Both the position numbers and the translations under genes were made by a program. The notes under the pieces were generated by a model. That model searched no databases and was not told the origin of the DNA. It saw only the letters and a list, made by a program, of their open reading frames with translations. This document shows, one piece after another, positions 28,194-36,472 of a stretch of DNA of 64,000 bases. Origin of the DNA: Granulicella pectinivorans (GTDB lineage Bacteria; Acidobacteriota; Terriglobia; Terriglobales; Acidobacteriaceae); assembly GCF_900114625.1 (NCBI RefSeq), contig NZ_FOZL01000001.1, positions 3,596,001 through 3,660,000 of the forward strand. The letters are read 5' to 3'. Numbering within the stretch: position 1 is the first letter of the stretch; every line of letters starts with the position of its first letter.

Positions 28194-28682
28194 ATGCGAT
28201 TCCATCTCCGTTTCGCAAGCCGTATGGCGGTTCCCACCGTCATCCTTCCAGTCCTCTCCATGATGCTTGCACTGCCCTCCGCCAGGGCTGCCACAGGCGA
28301 CGATATCCTCCTCGATCAGCAGGCCATCGCCCAGCTTGAGGCCCGTGCCGCCCAAGCCAACCCCCGGGAACAATGCTTCCTCTACACGGAGCTGGTGCAC
28401 CACATGACCGAGGTCGCCGCCCATCAGATGAACGAGGGCGATACCCAGCACGCGAGTGCGACTCTCAAGCGGGTCGAACACTATGCGCGACTCATTCACA
28501 TGGGTCTGGCCAAAGACACCAAGCGTCTCAAAAACGCCGAGATGCTGATGCACAAGACGACCTACCGTCTCACCGGATTCCTGCACTCCGCCTCCGATGA
28601 AGACAAGGCCACGCTCCAGGCCACCCTCAAGCAGCTCGATACCGTGCAGGAAGAGCTCCTCGACCAGGTCTTCAGCCACTAG
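28194..28682 (+). CDS. Small secreted helical protein, unknown function
   Basis: A 162-residue protein with a signal peptide (MRFHLRFASRMAVPTVILPV to ARA). The mature part is helical and rich in His and Met around LYTELVHHMTEVAAHQMNEG and NAEMLMHKTTYRL. I do not recognise the family. The His/Met content could suggest metal contact, but this is only an impression. The frame is open from 28068, but ATG 28194 begins the signal peptide. The gap of 144 bases from the TPR gene leaves room for its own promoter. Confidence 0.65.
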   Translation: MRFHLRFASRMAVPTVILPVLSMMLALPSARAATGDDILLDQQAIAQLEARAAQANPREQCFLYTELVHHMTEVAAHQMNEGDTQHASATLKRVEHYARLIHMGLAKDTKRLKNAEMLMHKTTYRLTGFLHSASDEDKATLQATLKQLDTVQEELLDQVFSH

Positions 28683-28772
28683 CTCGCCCATCGACTAGCC
28701 GTACAGACCAATGCGCGGGGCTCCACGTCTCGATGGCGGAATATGGAGCTCCACTACAATTGAACCAGTCCC

Positions 28773-29315
28773 ATGCTGAAGCCCCTCCTCCTCGCCGCCT
28801 GCCTTCTTGCCACGCCGGCCCTTGTCCACGCTCAACGCGACCACGAGTCCTCTCTCTCTGAAGGCGAGATCGAAGCTCTCCGCGACTCAGCCTACGTCGC
28901 CAACGACCGTGTCCTTGTCTTCGTCAAGTTCCTCGACGCCCGCAGCTCCGGCATCCAGTCCCTGGCCACCAAGCCTCGCCGCCCTGGCCGCGAGGAAGAC
29001 CTCCACGACCTCTACGAGCAGTTCACGTCCATCGCGGACGAACTCGACGACAACCTCGACGACCTCGGTCCTCGCCATCGCGACATCCGCAAAGCCCTCC
29101 CCAAGCTCCTCGCCGCCACCGATCGTTGGGCCACCGCGCTCAAAACCCCCGCTGAGAATGAAGCCTACAGCGTAAGCCGCAAGCTCGCCCTAGAAGCCGT
29201 CCGTGACCTTCGCGAGTCCGCCACGCAGCTTATCGAAGAGCAGAAGGCCTGGTTCATCGCTCATCCTCCCTCCAAAGACGAGCCCGCCAACGCCAACGAG
29301 ACCAAGCCCCACTGA
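28773..29315 (+). CDS. Secreted protein of unknown function
   Basis: A 180-residue protein with a signal peptide (MLKPLLLAACLLATPALVHA) and a mature helical region rich in Asp, Arg and Leu (IADELDDNLDDLGPRHRDIR), ending in a Lys/Asn/Glu tail. I do not recognise a domain. It resembles the preceding small secreted protein in size and helical make-up. A possible -10 TACAAT lies about 12 bases before the ATG. Its TGA overlaps the next ATG (TGATG), so translation is probably coupled to the SprT-like gene. Confidence 0.65.
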   Translation: MLKPLLLAACLLATPALVHAQRDHESSLSEGEIEALRDSAYVANDRVLVFVKFLDARSSGIQSLATKPRRPGREEDLHDLYEQFTSIADELDDNLDDLGPRHRDIRKALPKLLAATDRWATALKTPAENEAYSVSRKLALEAVRDLRESATQLIEEQKAWFIAHPPSKDEPANANETKPH

Positions 29316-30163
29316 TGCTCGACTTCCTCCGCAGTCTTCTCTTTGGGCCACCTCCGGAACCCCATCGCACACCAGCGTCCCTTCCGCGCCAGCGTCTGGC
29401 TAGGCCCACCTCGCCGGCCCAGTCCAAGGACCCCGCTGAAACTCCACAAGCACCCCGTGTTAAGCTGACAAAAGCCGTGCCTGAAGCCTTAATTCGCATC
29501 TTCGAAGAGCAATACCGCGAGCTCCGCCCCCGAGCCCCCATCCCTCCGCTCGACGTACGCTTCCGCCGCTTCACCTCCCTGAACACCACCATCCGCCTGC
29601 GCGAAGGACGTCTGCACGTTCGTCTGTCGGACCTCCTCGAACACGCCCCCGAGACCGTTCACCACGCCATCGCGCACATCCTCCTCGCTAAGCTCTATAA
29701 GAAGCCCATCGCCGCCTCACACGCCGACCGCTACCGCCGCCATGTCTCCTCCGAAGCCATGACCAAGCAGGCCGAGCACATTCGCCAGACCCGCGGGCGC
29801 AAGCGCATCACCCAACCCGAAGGCCACTACTACGACTTGAACGAGGTCTTCGAGAGCCTCAACACCCGCTTCTTCCACGGTCTCCTCGGCCGCCCGACCC
29901 TTACCTGGTCCGCCCACCACGCACGCCGCATGCTGGGCCACTACGACGCCGCCCACAACACCATCGTCGTCAGCCGCGTCTTCGACCGTCCCGATACCCC
30001 CCGCTGCGCGATCGAGTACCTGCTTTATCACGAGATGCTTCACCTCAAGCACCCCGTACGCGTCAAGGCCGGCCGTCGTTGCGTCCACTCCAAAGCCTTC
30101 CAGGCCGAGGAGCGCCTCTTCCCCGAACTGGAAGAGGCGAAGGCCTATCTGAAGCTCCTCTAA
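29315..30163 (+). CDS. SprT-like zinc metalloprotein
   Basis: A 282-residue cytoplasmic protein. The C-terminal half matches the SprT-like fold: DLNEVFESLNTRFFHGLLGR, WSAHHARRMLGHYD and IVVSRVFDRPDTPRCAIEYL. The zinc site is HEMLHLKHP, followed by a third His in RRCVHSKAFQAEERLFPE. The N-terminal 80 residues are Pro/Arg-rich and basic. Family members include DNA-protein-crosslink proteases, but the substrate here is unknown. It is coupled to the secreted gene before it by a one-base overlap and ends 4 bases before the convergent nrdB stop. Confidence 0.8.
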   Translation: MLDFLRSLLFGPPPEPHRTPASLPRQRLARPTSPAQSKDPAETPQAPRVKLTKAVPEALIRIFEEQYRELRPRAPIPPLDVRFRRFTSLNTTIRLREGRLHVRLSDLLEHAPETVHHAIAHILLAKLYKKPIAASHADRYRRHVSSEAMTKQAEHIRQTRGRKRITQPEGHYYDLNEVFESLNTRFFHGLLGRPTLTWSAHHARRMLGHYDAAHNTIVVSRVFDRPDTPRCAIEYLLYHEMLHLKHPVRVKAGRRCVHSKAFQAEERLFPELEEAKAYLKLL

Positions 30164-30167
30164 GCCG

Positions 30168-31241
30168 TCAGTCCCATCCCAGCGATCCGCCGTTTTGGTA
30201 CTCGATCACCCGCGTCTCGAAGAAGTTCTTCTCCTTCTTCAAGTCCATTGCCTCCGACATCCACGGAAAAGGATTCTCCGTCGGCGCAAACACCGCCGTC
30301 AGCCCAATCTGGCCGCACCGGCGATTCGCGATAAAGTGCATGTACTCCTCGCACAGCCCTGCGCTCAATCCCAAAAAGCCGTTCGGCATCGTGTCGCGGC
30401 CGTAAGCCGCCTCTAGCTCCGCCGCCGAGCGGATCATCCCGCTTACCTCTGCCTGGAAGGCTGCGGTCCACAGGTGCGGATTCTCATTCTTGATCTGGTT
30501 GATCACGTCGATCCCGAAGTTCAGGTGGATGGACTCATCGCGCAGAATGTATTGGTACTGCTCCGCGATTCCAACCATCTTGTTCCTTCGTCCCAGAGAA
30601 AGAATCTGCGCAAAGCCCGTATAGAACCACATCCCTTCGAACACCACGTAGAACGCGATCAGATCGCGCAGAAATGCCTGGTCCGAAGTAGTGGTGCCCG
30701 TCTCGAACAACGGATCGCTCAGGTGCTGCGTGTATTGGATCGCCCAGGCCGCCTTCCCCGTAATCGATGGAACCTCCCGGTACATGTTGAACAGCTCACC
30801 CTCGTCCAGCCCCAGCGACTCGACGATGTACTGAAACGTATGCGTATGCACCGCCTCCTCGAAAGCCTGCCGCAAAAGGTATTGCCTGCACTCCGGGTTG
30901 GTCAGGTGACGGTAGATCGCAAGCACGATGTTATTCGCCACCAGCGACTCCGAAGCCGCGAAAAACCCAAGATTCCGCTTGATCGCTCTCCGCTCGTCCT
31001 CGGTCAGTCCGTTCGGGCTCTTCCATAACGCAATGTCGGCCTGCATGGAGATCTCGGTCGGCATCCAGTGGTTGTTGCACCCTGCAAGATACTTCTCCCA
31101 CGCCCATCGGTACTTCAGCGGAAGAAGCTGGTTCACATCGGCGCGGCAGTTGATCATGGCTTTGTCGTCGACGCGAACACGGCCCCCAATCGGTGCGGCG
31201 GTTGTCTCAACAGAATCGGCGGTATCGGTCCAGCTCAGCAT
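30168..31241 (-). CDS. nrdB: Ribonucleotide reductase small subunit, class Ic-like
   Basis: The R2 subunit generates the oxidant that starts ribonucleotide reduction by NrdA. The metal ligands are in place: Glu98 (AASES), Glu129 and His132 (EAVHTHTF), Glu202 (VFEGMW), Glu236 and His239 (DESIHL). The residue four after His132, where E. coli R2 has radical Tyr122, is Phe136, and the first ligand is Glu rather than Asp. Both changes are those of the Chlamydia trachomatis class Ic enzyme (Mn/Fe cofactor), and spacings between ligands agree exactly with its E89, E120, H123, F127, E193, E227, H230 as I recall them. Length is 357 aa. It lies 33 bases after nrdA. Confidence 0.95.
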   Translation of the reverse strand: MLSWTDTADSVETTAAPIGGRVRVDDKAMINCRADVNQLLPLKYRWAWEKYLAGCNNHWMPTEISMQADIALWKSPNGLTEDERRAIKRNLGFFAASESLVANNIVLAIYRHLTNPECRQYLLRQAFEEAVHTHTFQYIVESLGLDEGELFNMYREVPSITGKAAWAIQYTQHLSDPLFETGTTTSDQAFLRDLIAFYVVFEGMWFYTGFAQILSLGRRNKMVGIAEQYQYILRDESIHLNFGIDVINQIKNENPHLWTAAFQAEVSGMIRSAAELEAAYGRDTMPNGFLGLSAGLCEEYMHFIANRRCGQIGLTAVFAPTENPFPWMSEAMDLKKEKNFFETRVIEYQNGGSLGWD

Positions 31242-31274
31242 GTCATCTCCTCAAGGGTTGGTCGTTCGTTCGCT

Positions 31275-34115
31275 TCACTGGCAGGCTTCGCATGTCGGAT
31301 CGTCAATCGCACAAACCTTTGCGCCCGATGCATCCATCGACACAGCGTTCAGTTTTCCGTCCGTCCGTGTCATCGTCGACTTCTCCACATGCGTCGCGCT
31401 CCGCGACCGCAGGTAGTAGGTCGTCTTCAGCCCCGCATGCCATGCCTCGCGATAGAGCGCATCCAGCTTCTTCCCGCTCGGCTGCGCCAGATAGAGATTC
31501 AGCGACTGTGCCTGGTCGATCCACTTCTGCCGCTGTGCCGCCGCCTGAATCAACCATGTCGGCTCAATCTCGAACGAGGTCGCGTACAGCCGCTTCAACG
31601 CATCGGGTACGCGATCGATCGCGCCCAGCGCTCCGTCGAAGTACTTCAGATCCGAGACCATCACCTCGTCCCAGAGCCCCGCCTGCTTCAGGTCGTGAAC
31701 CAGGGACGAGTTCACCACCGTAAAGTCCCCCGACATATTCGATTTCACAAACAGGTTCTGGTACGTGGGCTCGATCGACTGCGTTACGCCGCAAATATTC
31801 GAGATCGTAGCCGTCGGCGCAATCGCCAGCGTATTCGAGTTCCGCATGCCGGTCGTCTTCACCTGCTCGCGCAGACCCGTCCAGTCCAGCGTCGTGCTGC
31901 GTGTCATGTGCAGCTCATGCTTTCGCGCATTCTGCAGGAGCTCAATCGAATCCACCGGCAGCACGCCCTGGCTCCACAACGAACCCTCGAAGCTCGGATA
32001 CCGCCCCCGCTCCGCCGCGAGCGACACGGAAGCCGAGATCGCATGAAAGCTCACCAGCTCCATGCTGGTGTCGGCAAACCGCACCGCATCGACCGAAGCA
32101 AACGGGATACGCAATGTGTAAAGCGCATCCTGATATCCCATGATCCCCAACCCCACCGGCCGATGCCGCAGGTTCGACTGGCGAGCCTCCGGTACCGTAT
32201 AGAAGTTGATATCGATGACGTTATCCAGCATCCGCATCGCCGTCGTCACCGTCTTCTTCAGCCGCGCTTCATCGATTCCCGCCGGGGTCACGTGGTTCGC
32301 CAAGTTCACCGACCCCAGGTTGCACACAGCGATTTCCTTGCCGCTCGTATTCAGCGTGATCTCCGTGCAAAGATTCGATGAGTGGACGACGCCCACATGC
32401 TGCTGAGGCGACCGAAGGTTGCACGGGTCCTTGAACGTGATCCACGGATGGCCCGTCTCGAAGATCATCGTCAACATCCGCCGCCAAAGCTCTACCGCGC
32501 GCAGCGTCTTCGTCACACGCATCTCACCGCGCTGCGCCTTCGCCTCGTAGTGCTCATAGCGCTCCGCAAACGCAGTCCCATACAGGTCGTGCAGATCCGG
32601 CGTCTCGTCCGGCGAGAACAACGTCCACGTCCCATCGGCCTCAACCCGCTCCAAAAACAAGTCCGGCACCCAGTTTGCCGTGTTCATGTCATGCGTGCGA
32701 CGGCGGTCGTCCCCCGTATTCTTGCGCAGGTCCAGGAACTCCTCGATGTCGATGTGCCACGTCTCCAGATACCCGCACACCGCTCCCTTCCGCTTGCCTC
32801 CCTGGTTCACCGCGATTGCCGTATCGTTCGCCACCTTCAGAAACGGAACCAACCCCTGCGACTCACCATTCGTCCCGCGGATATGCGCCCCTAGGCCACG
32901 CACCGCGCTCCAGTCGTTGCCCAGGCCACCCGCATACTTCGAGAGCAACGCATTGTCCTTGATCGACTTGAAGATCCCATCCAGATCGTCCGGGATCGTC
33001 GTCAAAAAGCACGATGAAAGCTGCGGCCGTAGCGTACCCGCGTTGAACAGCGTAGGCGTCGAGCACATGAAGTCGAAGGACGACAGCAGCTCATAGAACT
33101 CGATCGCCCTGGCATCCCGGTCGATCTCTCGCACAGCCAGCCCCATCGCAACCCGCATGAAGAACGCCTGCGGTAGCTCGAACCGAATCCGGTCCCGATG
33201 CAGAAAATACCGGTCATACAGCGTCTGCAGCCCCAGAAACTGAAAGTTCCGGTCGCGCTCAGGCTTCAACGCAGCCGCCAGCCGCACCAAGTCGAACGCC
33301 CCCAGTTCCTTATCCAAGATCTCCAGCTTGATCGCCAGTTTGATGTACTCCGGGAAGTACTCGTCGTAGCGCAGATCGATCTGCCGCTGGGACCCGCTTA
33401 CCACCTCTGGCAGCACAAACCCCAGGGCTTCATCACGCAATCCGTTCAGCAGCAGTCGCGCACTTACGTACGCGTAGTTGGGCTCCTGCTCCACCAGCGC
33501 ACGCGCCGCCATCGTCTGCGCGAGCCCCAACTCATGCAGCAGAATGCCGTCATAAAGGTTCCGATGTACCTCCGCCATCACGGCATCGACCGATACACCA
33601 TCGAGCCCGTCGCACGCCGTCGCCACCACCTGCCGCAGCGCTGCCTCATCCAGTGGCTCTGTCCGCCCATCCTGCAGCTTCACGTTCAGCCGAGGCTGCG
33701 CCGGGGCCGCACCCACCTCCTCGCGCTTGCGACGTTCCTGCATGCGCTCCGCGCGGTACAGCACGTACGCCCGCGCGATCTTGTGCTCGCCCGAGCGCAT
33801 CAGCGCCAATTCGACCTGGTCCTGAATATCTTCAATGTGGATCGCCCGTGCCACGCCCGCCCGACGCGTCAGCGTCTCGACAATCTGCCGAGTCAGCCCA
33901 TCGACAGCCTCGTGGATGCGCCGCGACTCACTTGCGGCATTCCCTTCAACCGCCAGAAAGGCCTTCGTAATCGCAATCGAGATCCGGCTTGGATCGAAAC
34001 CGGAGAGACTCCCGCTGCGGCCAATCACCTGAAAATCAGGCGTGGCGGACGTCGAGGAGTGTATGGAGGCAGGGGGAGGAAGGGTCCCAAAATCGTGTGT
34101 TGCGGATGCGGCCAT
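31275..34115 (-). CDS. nrdA: Ribonucleoside-diphosphate reductase large subunit
   Basis: The catalytic and allosteric subunit. An N-terminal ATP-cone spans about residues 30-130 (VIGRSGSLSGFDPSRISIAI and on). A second ATP-cone-like segment follows (VKLQDGRTEPLDEAALRQVV). The active-site radical Cys and Glu lie in NLCTEITLN, the redox Cys pair in LSSCFLTTIP and EIAVCNLGSVNL, and the C-terminal relay Cys pair in CEACQ at the end. Length is 946 aa. ATG at 34115 has AAGGAG 8 bases upstream; the longer frame to 34193 runs into the riboswitch. It forms an operon with nrdB under cobalamin control. Confidence 0.96.
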   Translation of the reverse strand: MAASATHDFGTLPPPASIHSSTSATPDFQVIGRSGSLSGFDPSRISIAITKAFLAVEGNAASESRRIHEAVDGLTRQIVETLTRRAGVARAIHIEDIQDQVELALMRSGEHKIARAYVLYRAERMQERRKREEVGAAPAQPRLNVKLQDGRTEPLDEAALRQVVATACDGLDGVSVDAVMAEVHRNLYDGILLHELGLAQTMAARALVEQEPNYAYVSARLLLNGLRDEALGFVLPEVVSGSQRQIDLRYDEYFPEYIKLAIKLEILDKELGAFDLVRLAAALKPERDRNFQFLGLQTLYDRYFLHRDRIRFELPQAFFMRVAMGLAVREIDRDARAIEFYELLSSFDFMCSTPTLFNAGTLRPQLSSCFLTTIPDDLDGIFKSIKDNALLSKYAGGLGNDWSAVRGLGAHIRGTNGESQGLVPFLKVANDTAIAVNQGGKRKGAVCGYLETWHIDIEEFLDLRKNTGDDRRRTHDMNTANWVPDLFLERVEADGTWTLFSPDETPDLHDLYGTAFAERYEHYEAKAQRGEMRVTKTLRAVELWRRMLTMIFETGHPWITFKDPCNLRSPQQHVGVVHSSNLCTEITLNTSGKEIAVCNLGSVNLANHVTPAGIDEARLKKTVTTAMRMLDNVIDINFYTVPEARQSNLRHRPVGLGIMGYQDALYTLRIPFASVDAVRFADTSMELVSFHAISASVSLAAERGRYPSFEGSLWSQGVLPVDSIELLQNARKHELHMTRSTTLDWTGLREQVKTTGMRNSNTLAIAPTATISNICGVTQSIEPTYQNLFVKSNMSGDFTVVNSSLVHDLKQAGLWDEVMVSDLKYFDGALGAIDRVPDALKRLYATSFEIEPTWLIQAAAQRQKWIDQAQSLNLYLAQPSGKKLDALYREAWHAGLKTTYYLRSRSATHVEKSTMTRTDGKLNAVSMDASGAKVCAIDDPTCEACQ

Positions 34116-34224
34116 GGATAAATCTCCTTGGCCTCTGAAGCGTGCGAGAAAACAGCGGGTCGTCCTCCGCGAAGGACAAAAGTACGCTGCCACCTCGCCT
34201 CCCCTCGGAGGCGCTAGCGAATGT

Positions 34225-34385
34225 TTCGATGGCAGGTCTTCGGACTTTGCAGGATCGGACCTAATCGCCGGACTTCCCAGAGCAAAACTCCAGTGTCATC
34301 TTGGGCTTTCGTACCTGCTTACCGCTGCGGGGCAGTTCCGGACTTTCACCGGATTCCCTTTTCACACTCCGCGAAGGAGTGACCA
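34225..34385 (-). promoter_or_regulatory. Cobalamin riboswitch (nrdAB leader)
   Basis: On the minus strand the leader reads GGGAATCCGGTGAAAGTCCG, then GAACTGCCCCGCAGCGGTAA (the B12-box type core), then a later GAAGACCTGCC closing segment, as in AdoCbl riboswitches. A CACTCC/GGAGTG stem lies at 34364-34381. Downstream, GCCTCC/GGAGGC and GTCCT/AGGAC hairpins precede the AAGGAG of nrdA and may form the expression platform. The expected effect is repression of B12-independent reductase when cobalamin is plentiful. Edges are approximate. Confidence 0.93.
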
Positions 34386-34397
34386 TGGAATAAACCC

Positions 34398-34403
34398 ACT
34401 ATA
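34398..34403 (-). promoter_or_regulatory. Probable -10 box of the nrdAB promoter
   Basis: TATAGT on the minus strand, about 12 bases before the riboswitch. TTGCTC lies 19 bases upstream as a weak -35. The remaining bases to 34629 (lgt stop) contain no gene I can support. Confidence 0.45.
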
Positions 34404-34629
34404 GCTTGCGACCCCACCTGGAGAGCAACTACCAATTGTGGATATCTCGGCACAGCCGACAACACCCGCACCAAAGGGCTACAATCCCCCCAAAGGAATC
34501 CATGCGGTCATTTGGGGTTGTTGGTATAGCTTCTGCGGGTTGGGTGGGCTTGTTTGCTGCGGCACAAACTAACACCCTTACCAGGGAGAAGTCCGACCAC
34601 GGTTGGCGTCTTCTTTTTATCCGCAAACC

Positions 34630-35490
34630 CTATCCCGCCACGGCCTCGTCGGGGATCGCCGGCAGCACCTCTTGATGCTTCACCTTTGCCACGATCATCA
34701 CCAGGACCCCGGCCAGAACGCTCACCAGAGCGGCCAACTGCGCGTTGCTCATGCCCCAATACAGCTTGGGGTTCACCCGGACGAACTCGACCAGGAACCG
34801 ACCGATGCCGCTCAGCACCAGGTAAAGCCCGGTCAGCCATCCCAGAGGCAGCATCTTCTTGCCCAGCCTCCACAAGAACCAGCCAATCAGCAGCGCAAAC
34901 AGAAACTCGTACACCGGAGTAGGCTGCACCAGCGCGTCCGGCGGCGTCGGAGGCACCAGCGCGTCCTTCGCCATGTGCACACCCCACGGCAGCGTCGTAT
35001 TGATCCCGTAGTCTCCATCGCCCGAGGTGAGACATCCGATGCGGCCTACGCCGTAGCCGATGGCTGCCGCTGGAGCGGCGAGGTCCAACATCCTTACGGC
35101 GGCGGCCCAACTGGTCCGACCTTCCGGACGAGCCTGCCGGCCTTCCCACATCAGCCAGCCGATGCCGAAGACCAGTCCGCCAAACCACGCGAACCCGCCC
35201 TGGAGGTACTTCAGGAAGCCCAGCAGCACCTCCATCGGGTGGGACCAGCCGGGCAGCGCAATCTGCTTCATCTCCGCCACCAGCGCATGGACATCCTGCA
35301 GCTCGTGCCACGTCTTCGCGCCCAGCACGCCCATGATCGTCACCAGCGTCACGATGCTCAGCGCATCGGCGTCCACGCCATTGCGGATAAAGTTCTTGTG
35401 CAGCACGATCCCCGCCACCACGGCCGCCAGCCACAACAGCAGCCCAAACGTCCCCAGATGTAGCGGTCCCAGATTGATAAACGGATACAT
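34630..35490 (-). CDS. lgt: Prolipoprotein diacylglyceryl transferase family protein
   Basis: A 286-residue polytopic protein of the Lgt family, which attaches diacylglycerol to the lipobox Cys before LspA acts. Seven TM helices are likely. Family blocks are GAKTWHELQD, GGFAWFGGLVFG, GRIGCLTSGDGDYG and GRFLVEFVRVNP. The Lgt signature deviates: compared with E. coli GRLGNFINGELWG, the Asn is Cys and the Glu region reads GDGDYG, and the usual His of SFHGG is absent. This could be the normal form in this phylum or a diverged paralogue. ATG at 35490 has GAGGG just upstream. Confidence 0.85.
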   Translation of the reverse strand: MYPFINLGPLHLGTFGLLLWLAAVVAGIVLHKNFIRNGVDADALSIVTLVTIMGVLGAKTWHELQDVHALVAEMKQIALPGWSHPMEVLLGFLKYLQGGFAWFGGLVFGIGWLMWEGRQARPEGRTSWAAAVRMLDLAAPAAAIGYGVGRIGCLTSGDGDYGINTTLPWGVHMAKDALVPPTPPDALVQPTPVYEFLFALLIGWFLWRLGKKMLPLGWLTGLYLVLSGIGRFLVEFVRVNPKLYWGMSNAQLAALVSVLAGVLVMIVAKVKHQEVLPAIPDEAVAG

Positions 35491-35610
35491 AACCCTCGCA
35501 AAAGGGGCCGAAAGCCCCAGCACCCAAGTATACCGAAGCGCGCCAGACGCCGGGACCCAAGACTTAAGCACTGTTCTCCCACAGCCCAATCCGCGATACG
35601 CTAGTACCTT

Positions 35611-36189
35611 ATGGCAACGACGACCCCCTCCTTCCCGTCCCCCTCCGTCATGGAAGTCCTCTTCTCCACCGAGCAGATCGCCGCTCGCGTCAAGGCCATC
35701 GGCGACCAGATCACCGCGGACTACGCCGGCCTCACGAAGAACGGCCAACCCATCGTCCTTATCGGAGTGCTCAAGGGCGCGGCCATCTTCCTTGCCGACC
35801 TTGCCCGCTCCATCCAGGTCGACAACACCTTCGACTTCGTCGCCGTCTCCAGCTACGGCCGCGCCCGTGTCTCCTCCGGAGCCGTCAAGCTCATCAAGGA
35901 CATCGACAACCCCATCGAGGGCAAGCACGTCATCCTGGTCGAAGACATCCTCGACACCGGCCTCACCCTCAGCTACCTCCGCGGCCTCATGCTCCAGCAC
36001 AAGCCCGCCTCGCTGAAGATCGCCACCTGCCTCGACAAGCCCGAGCGCCGCCTCGTCCCCATCGAGGCCGACTACATCGGCTTCCAGATCCCCAACCAGT
36101 TCGTCATCGGCTACGGCATGGACTACGCCGAGGTCTACCGCAACGTCCCCGACATCCGCCTCTACCCCGAAGAAGCCGTAGGCCACTAA
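35611..36189 (+). CDS. hpt: Hypoxanthine phosphoribosyltransferase
   Basis: Purine salvage enzyme converting hypoxanthine or guanine plus PRPP to IMP or GMP. The PRPP-binding motif is VILVEDILDTGLTLSYL at about residues 109-125. The flexible-loop Ser-Tyr lies in VAVSSYGRARVSSG, and FVIGYGMDYAEVYRNVPDI is the C-terminal family block. Length is 192 aa. A second ATG at codon 14 (MEVLFSTEQIAARV) is an alternative start that gives the usual family length. It is divergent from lgt and ends at a strong terminator. Confidence 0.95.
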   Translation: MATTTPSFPSPSVMEVLFSTEQIAARVKAIGDQITADYAGLTKNGQPIVLIGVLKGAAIFLADLARSIQVDNTFDFVAVSSYGRARVSSGAVKLIKDIDNPIEGKHVILVEDILDTGLTLSYLRGLMLQHKPASLKIATCLDKPERRLVPIEADYIGFQIPNQFVIGYGMDYAEVYRNVPDIRLYPEEAVGH

Positions 36190-36212
36190 GGCCCACGCAA
36201 ACGTCGAAAAAG

Positions 36213-36248
36213 ATCCCCCAAGTCTCATCCGAGACTGGGGGATTTTTT
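36213..36248 (+). terminator. Rho-independent terminator of hpt
   Basis: ATCCCCCAAGTCTC pairs with GAGACTGGGGGAT (one bulged A) around loop ATCC, followed by TTTTTT. It also marks the left edge of the low-GC insert. Confidence 0.9.
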
Positions 36249-36274
36249 GTCGTTGATTTCTGGTTTCGCTAAAG

Positions 36275-36472
36275 CTAGAAGAAGGTGTTTTGACATTGCG
36301 ACCATTTCCAACAGCCACCCTCCGGACGCGAGTGGGACAGGTAATCTTTCAGTCGCAACTCTTCCAAAATTCTTCGTCGAACAAACAATGGATATGATGT
36401 CCGAACGCAGTTGATGCAGCTCTTGCCATCACTTTCCAAGCAATCGTTTTTCCAAAAACTTTTTCTTACCAT
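36275..36472 (-). CDS. Small Cys-containing protein, possible
   Basis: A 65-residue frame starting at an ATG that overlaps the stop of the proteasome-like gene by one base (TGATG), which suggests translational coupling. It contains five Cys (NDCLES, KSCINCVR, GGCWKW, SQCQ) and a basic middle. There is no recognisable family and it lies in the same AT-richer insert. It may be a small partner of the upstream gene or a chance frame. Confidence 0.35.
   Translation of the reverse strand: MVRKSFWKNDCLESDGKSCINCVRTSYPLFVRRRILEELRLKDYLSHSRPEGGCWKWSQCQNTFF

Noticed and set aside
34406..34675. 89-codon frame between lgt and the nrdAB promoter
   Set aside because: Overlaps the lgt 3' end, with no motif or initiation signal.
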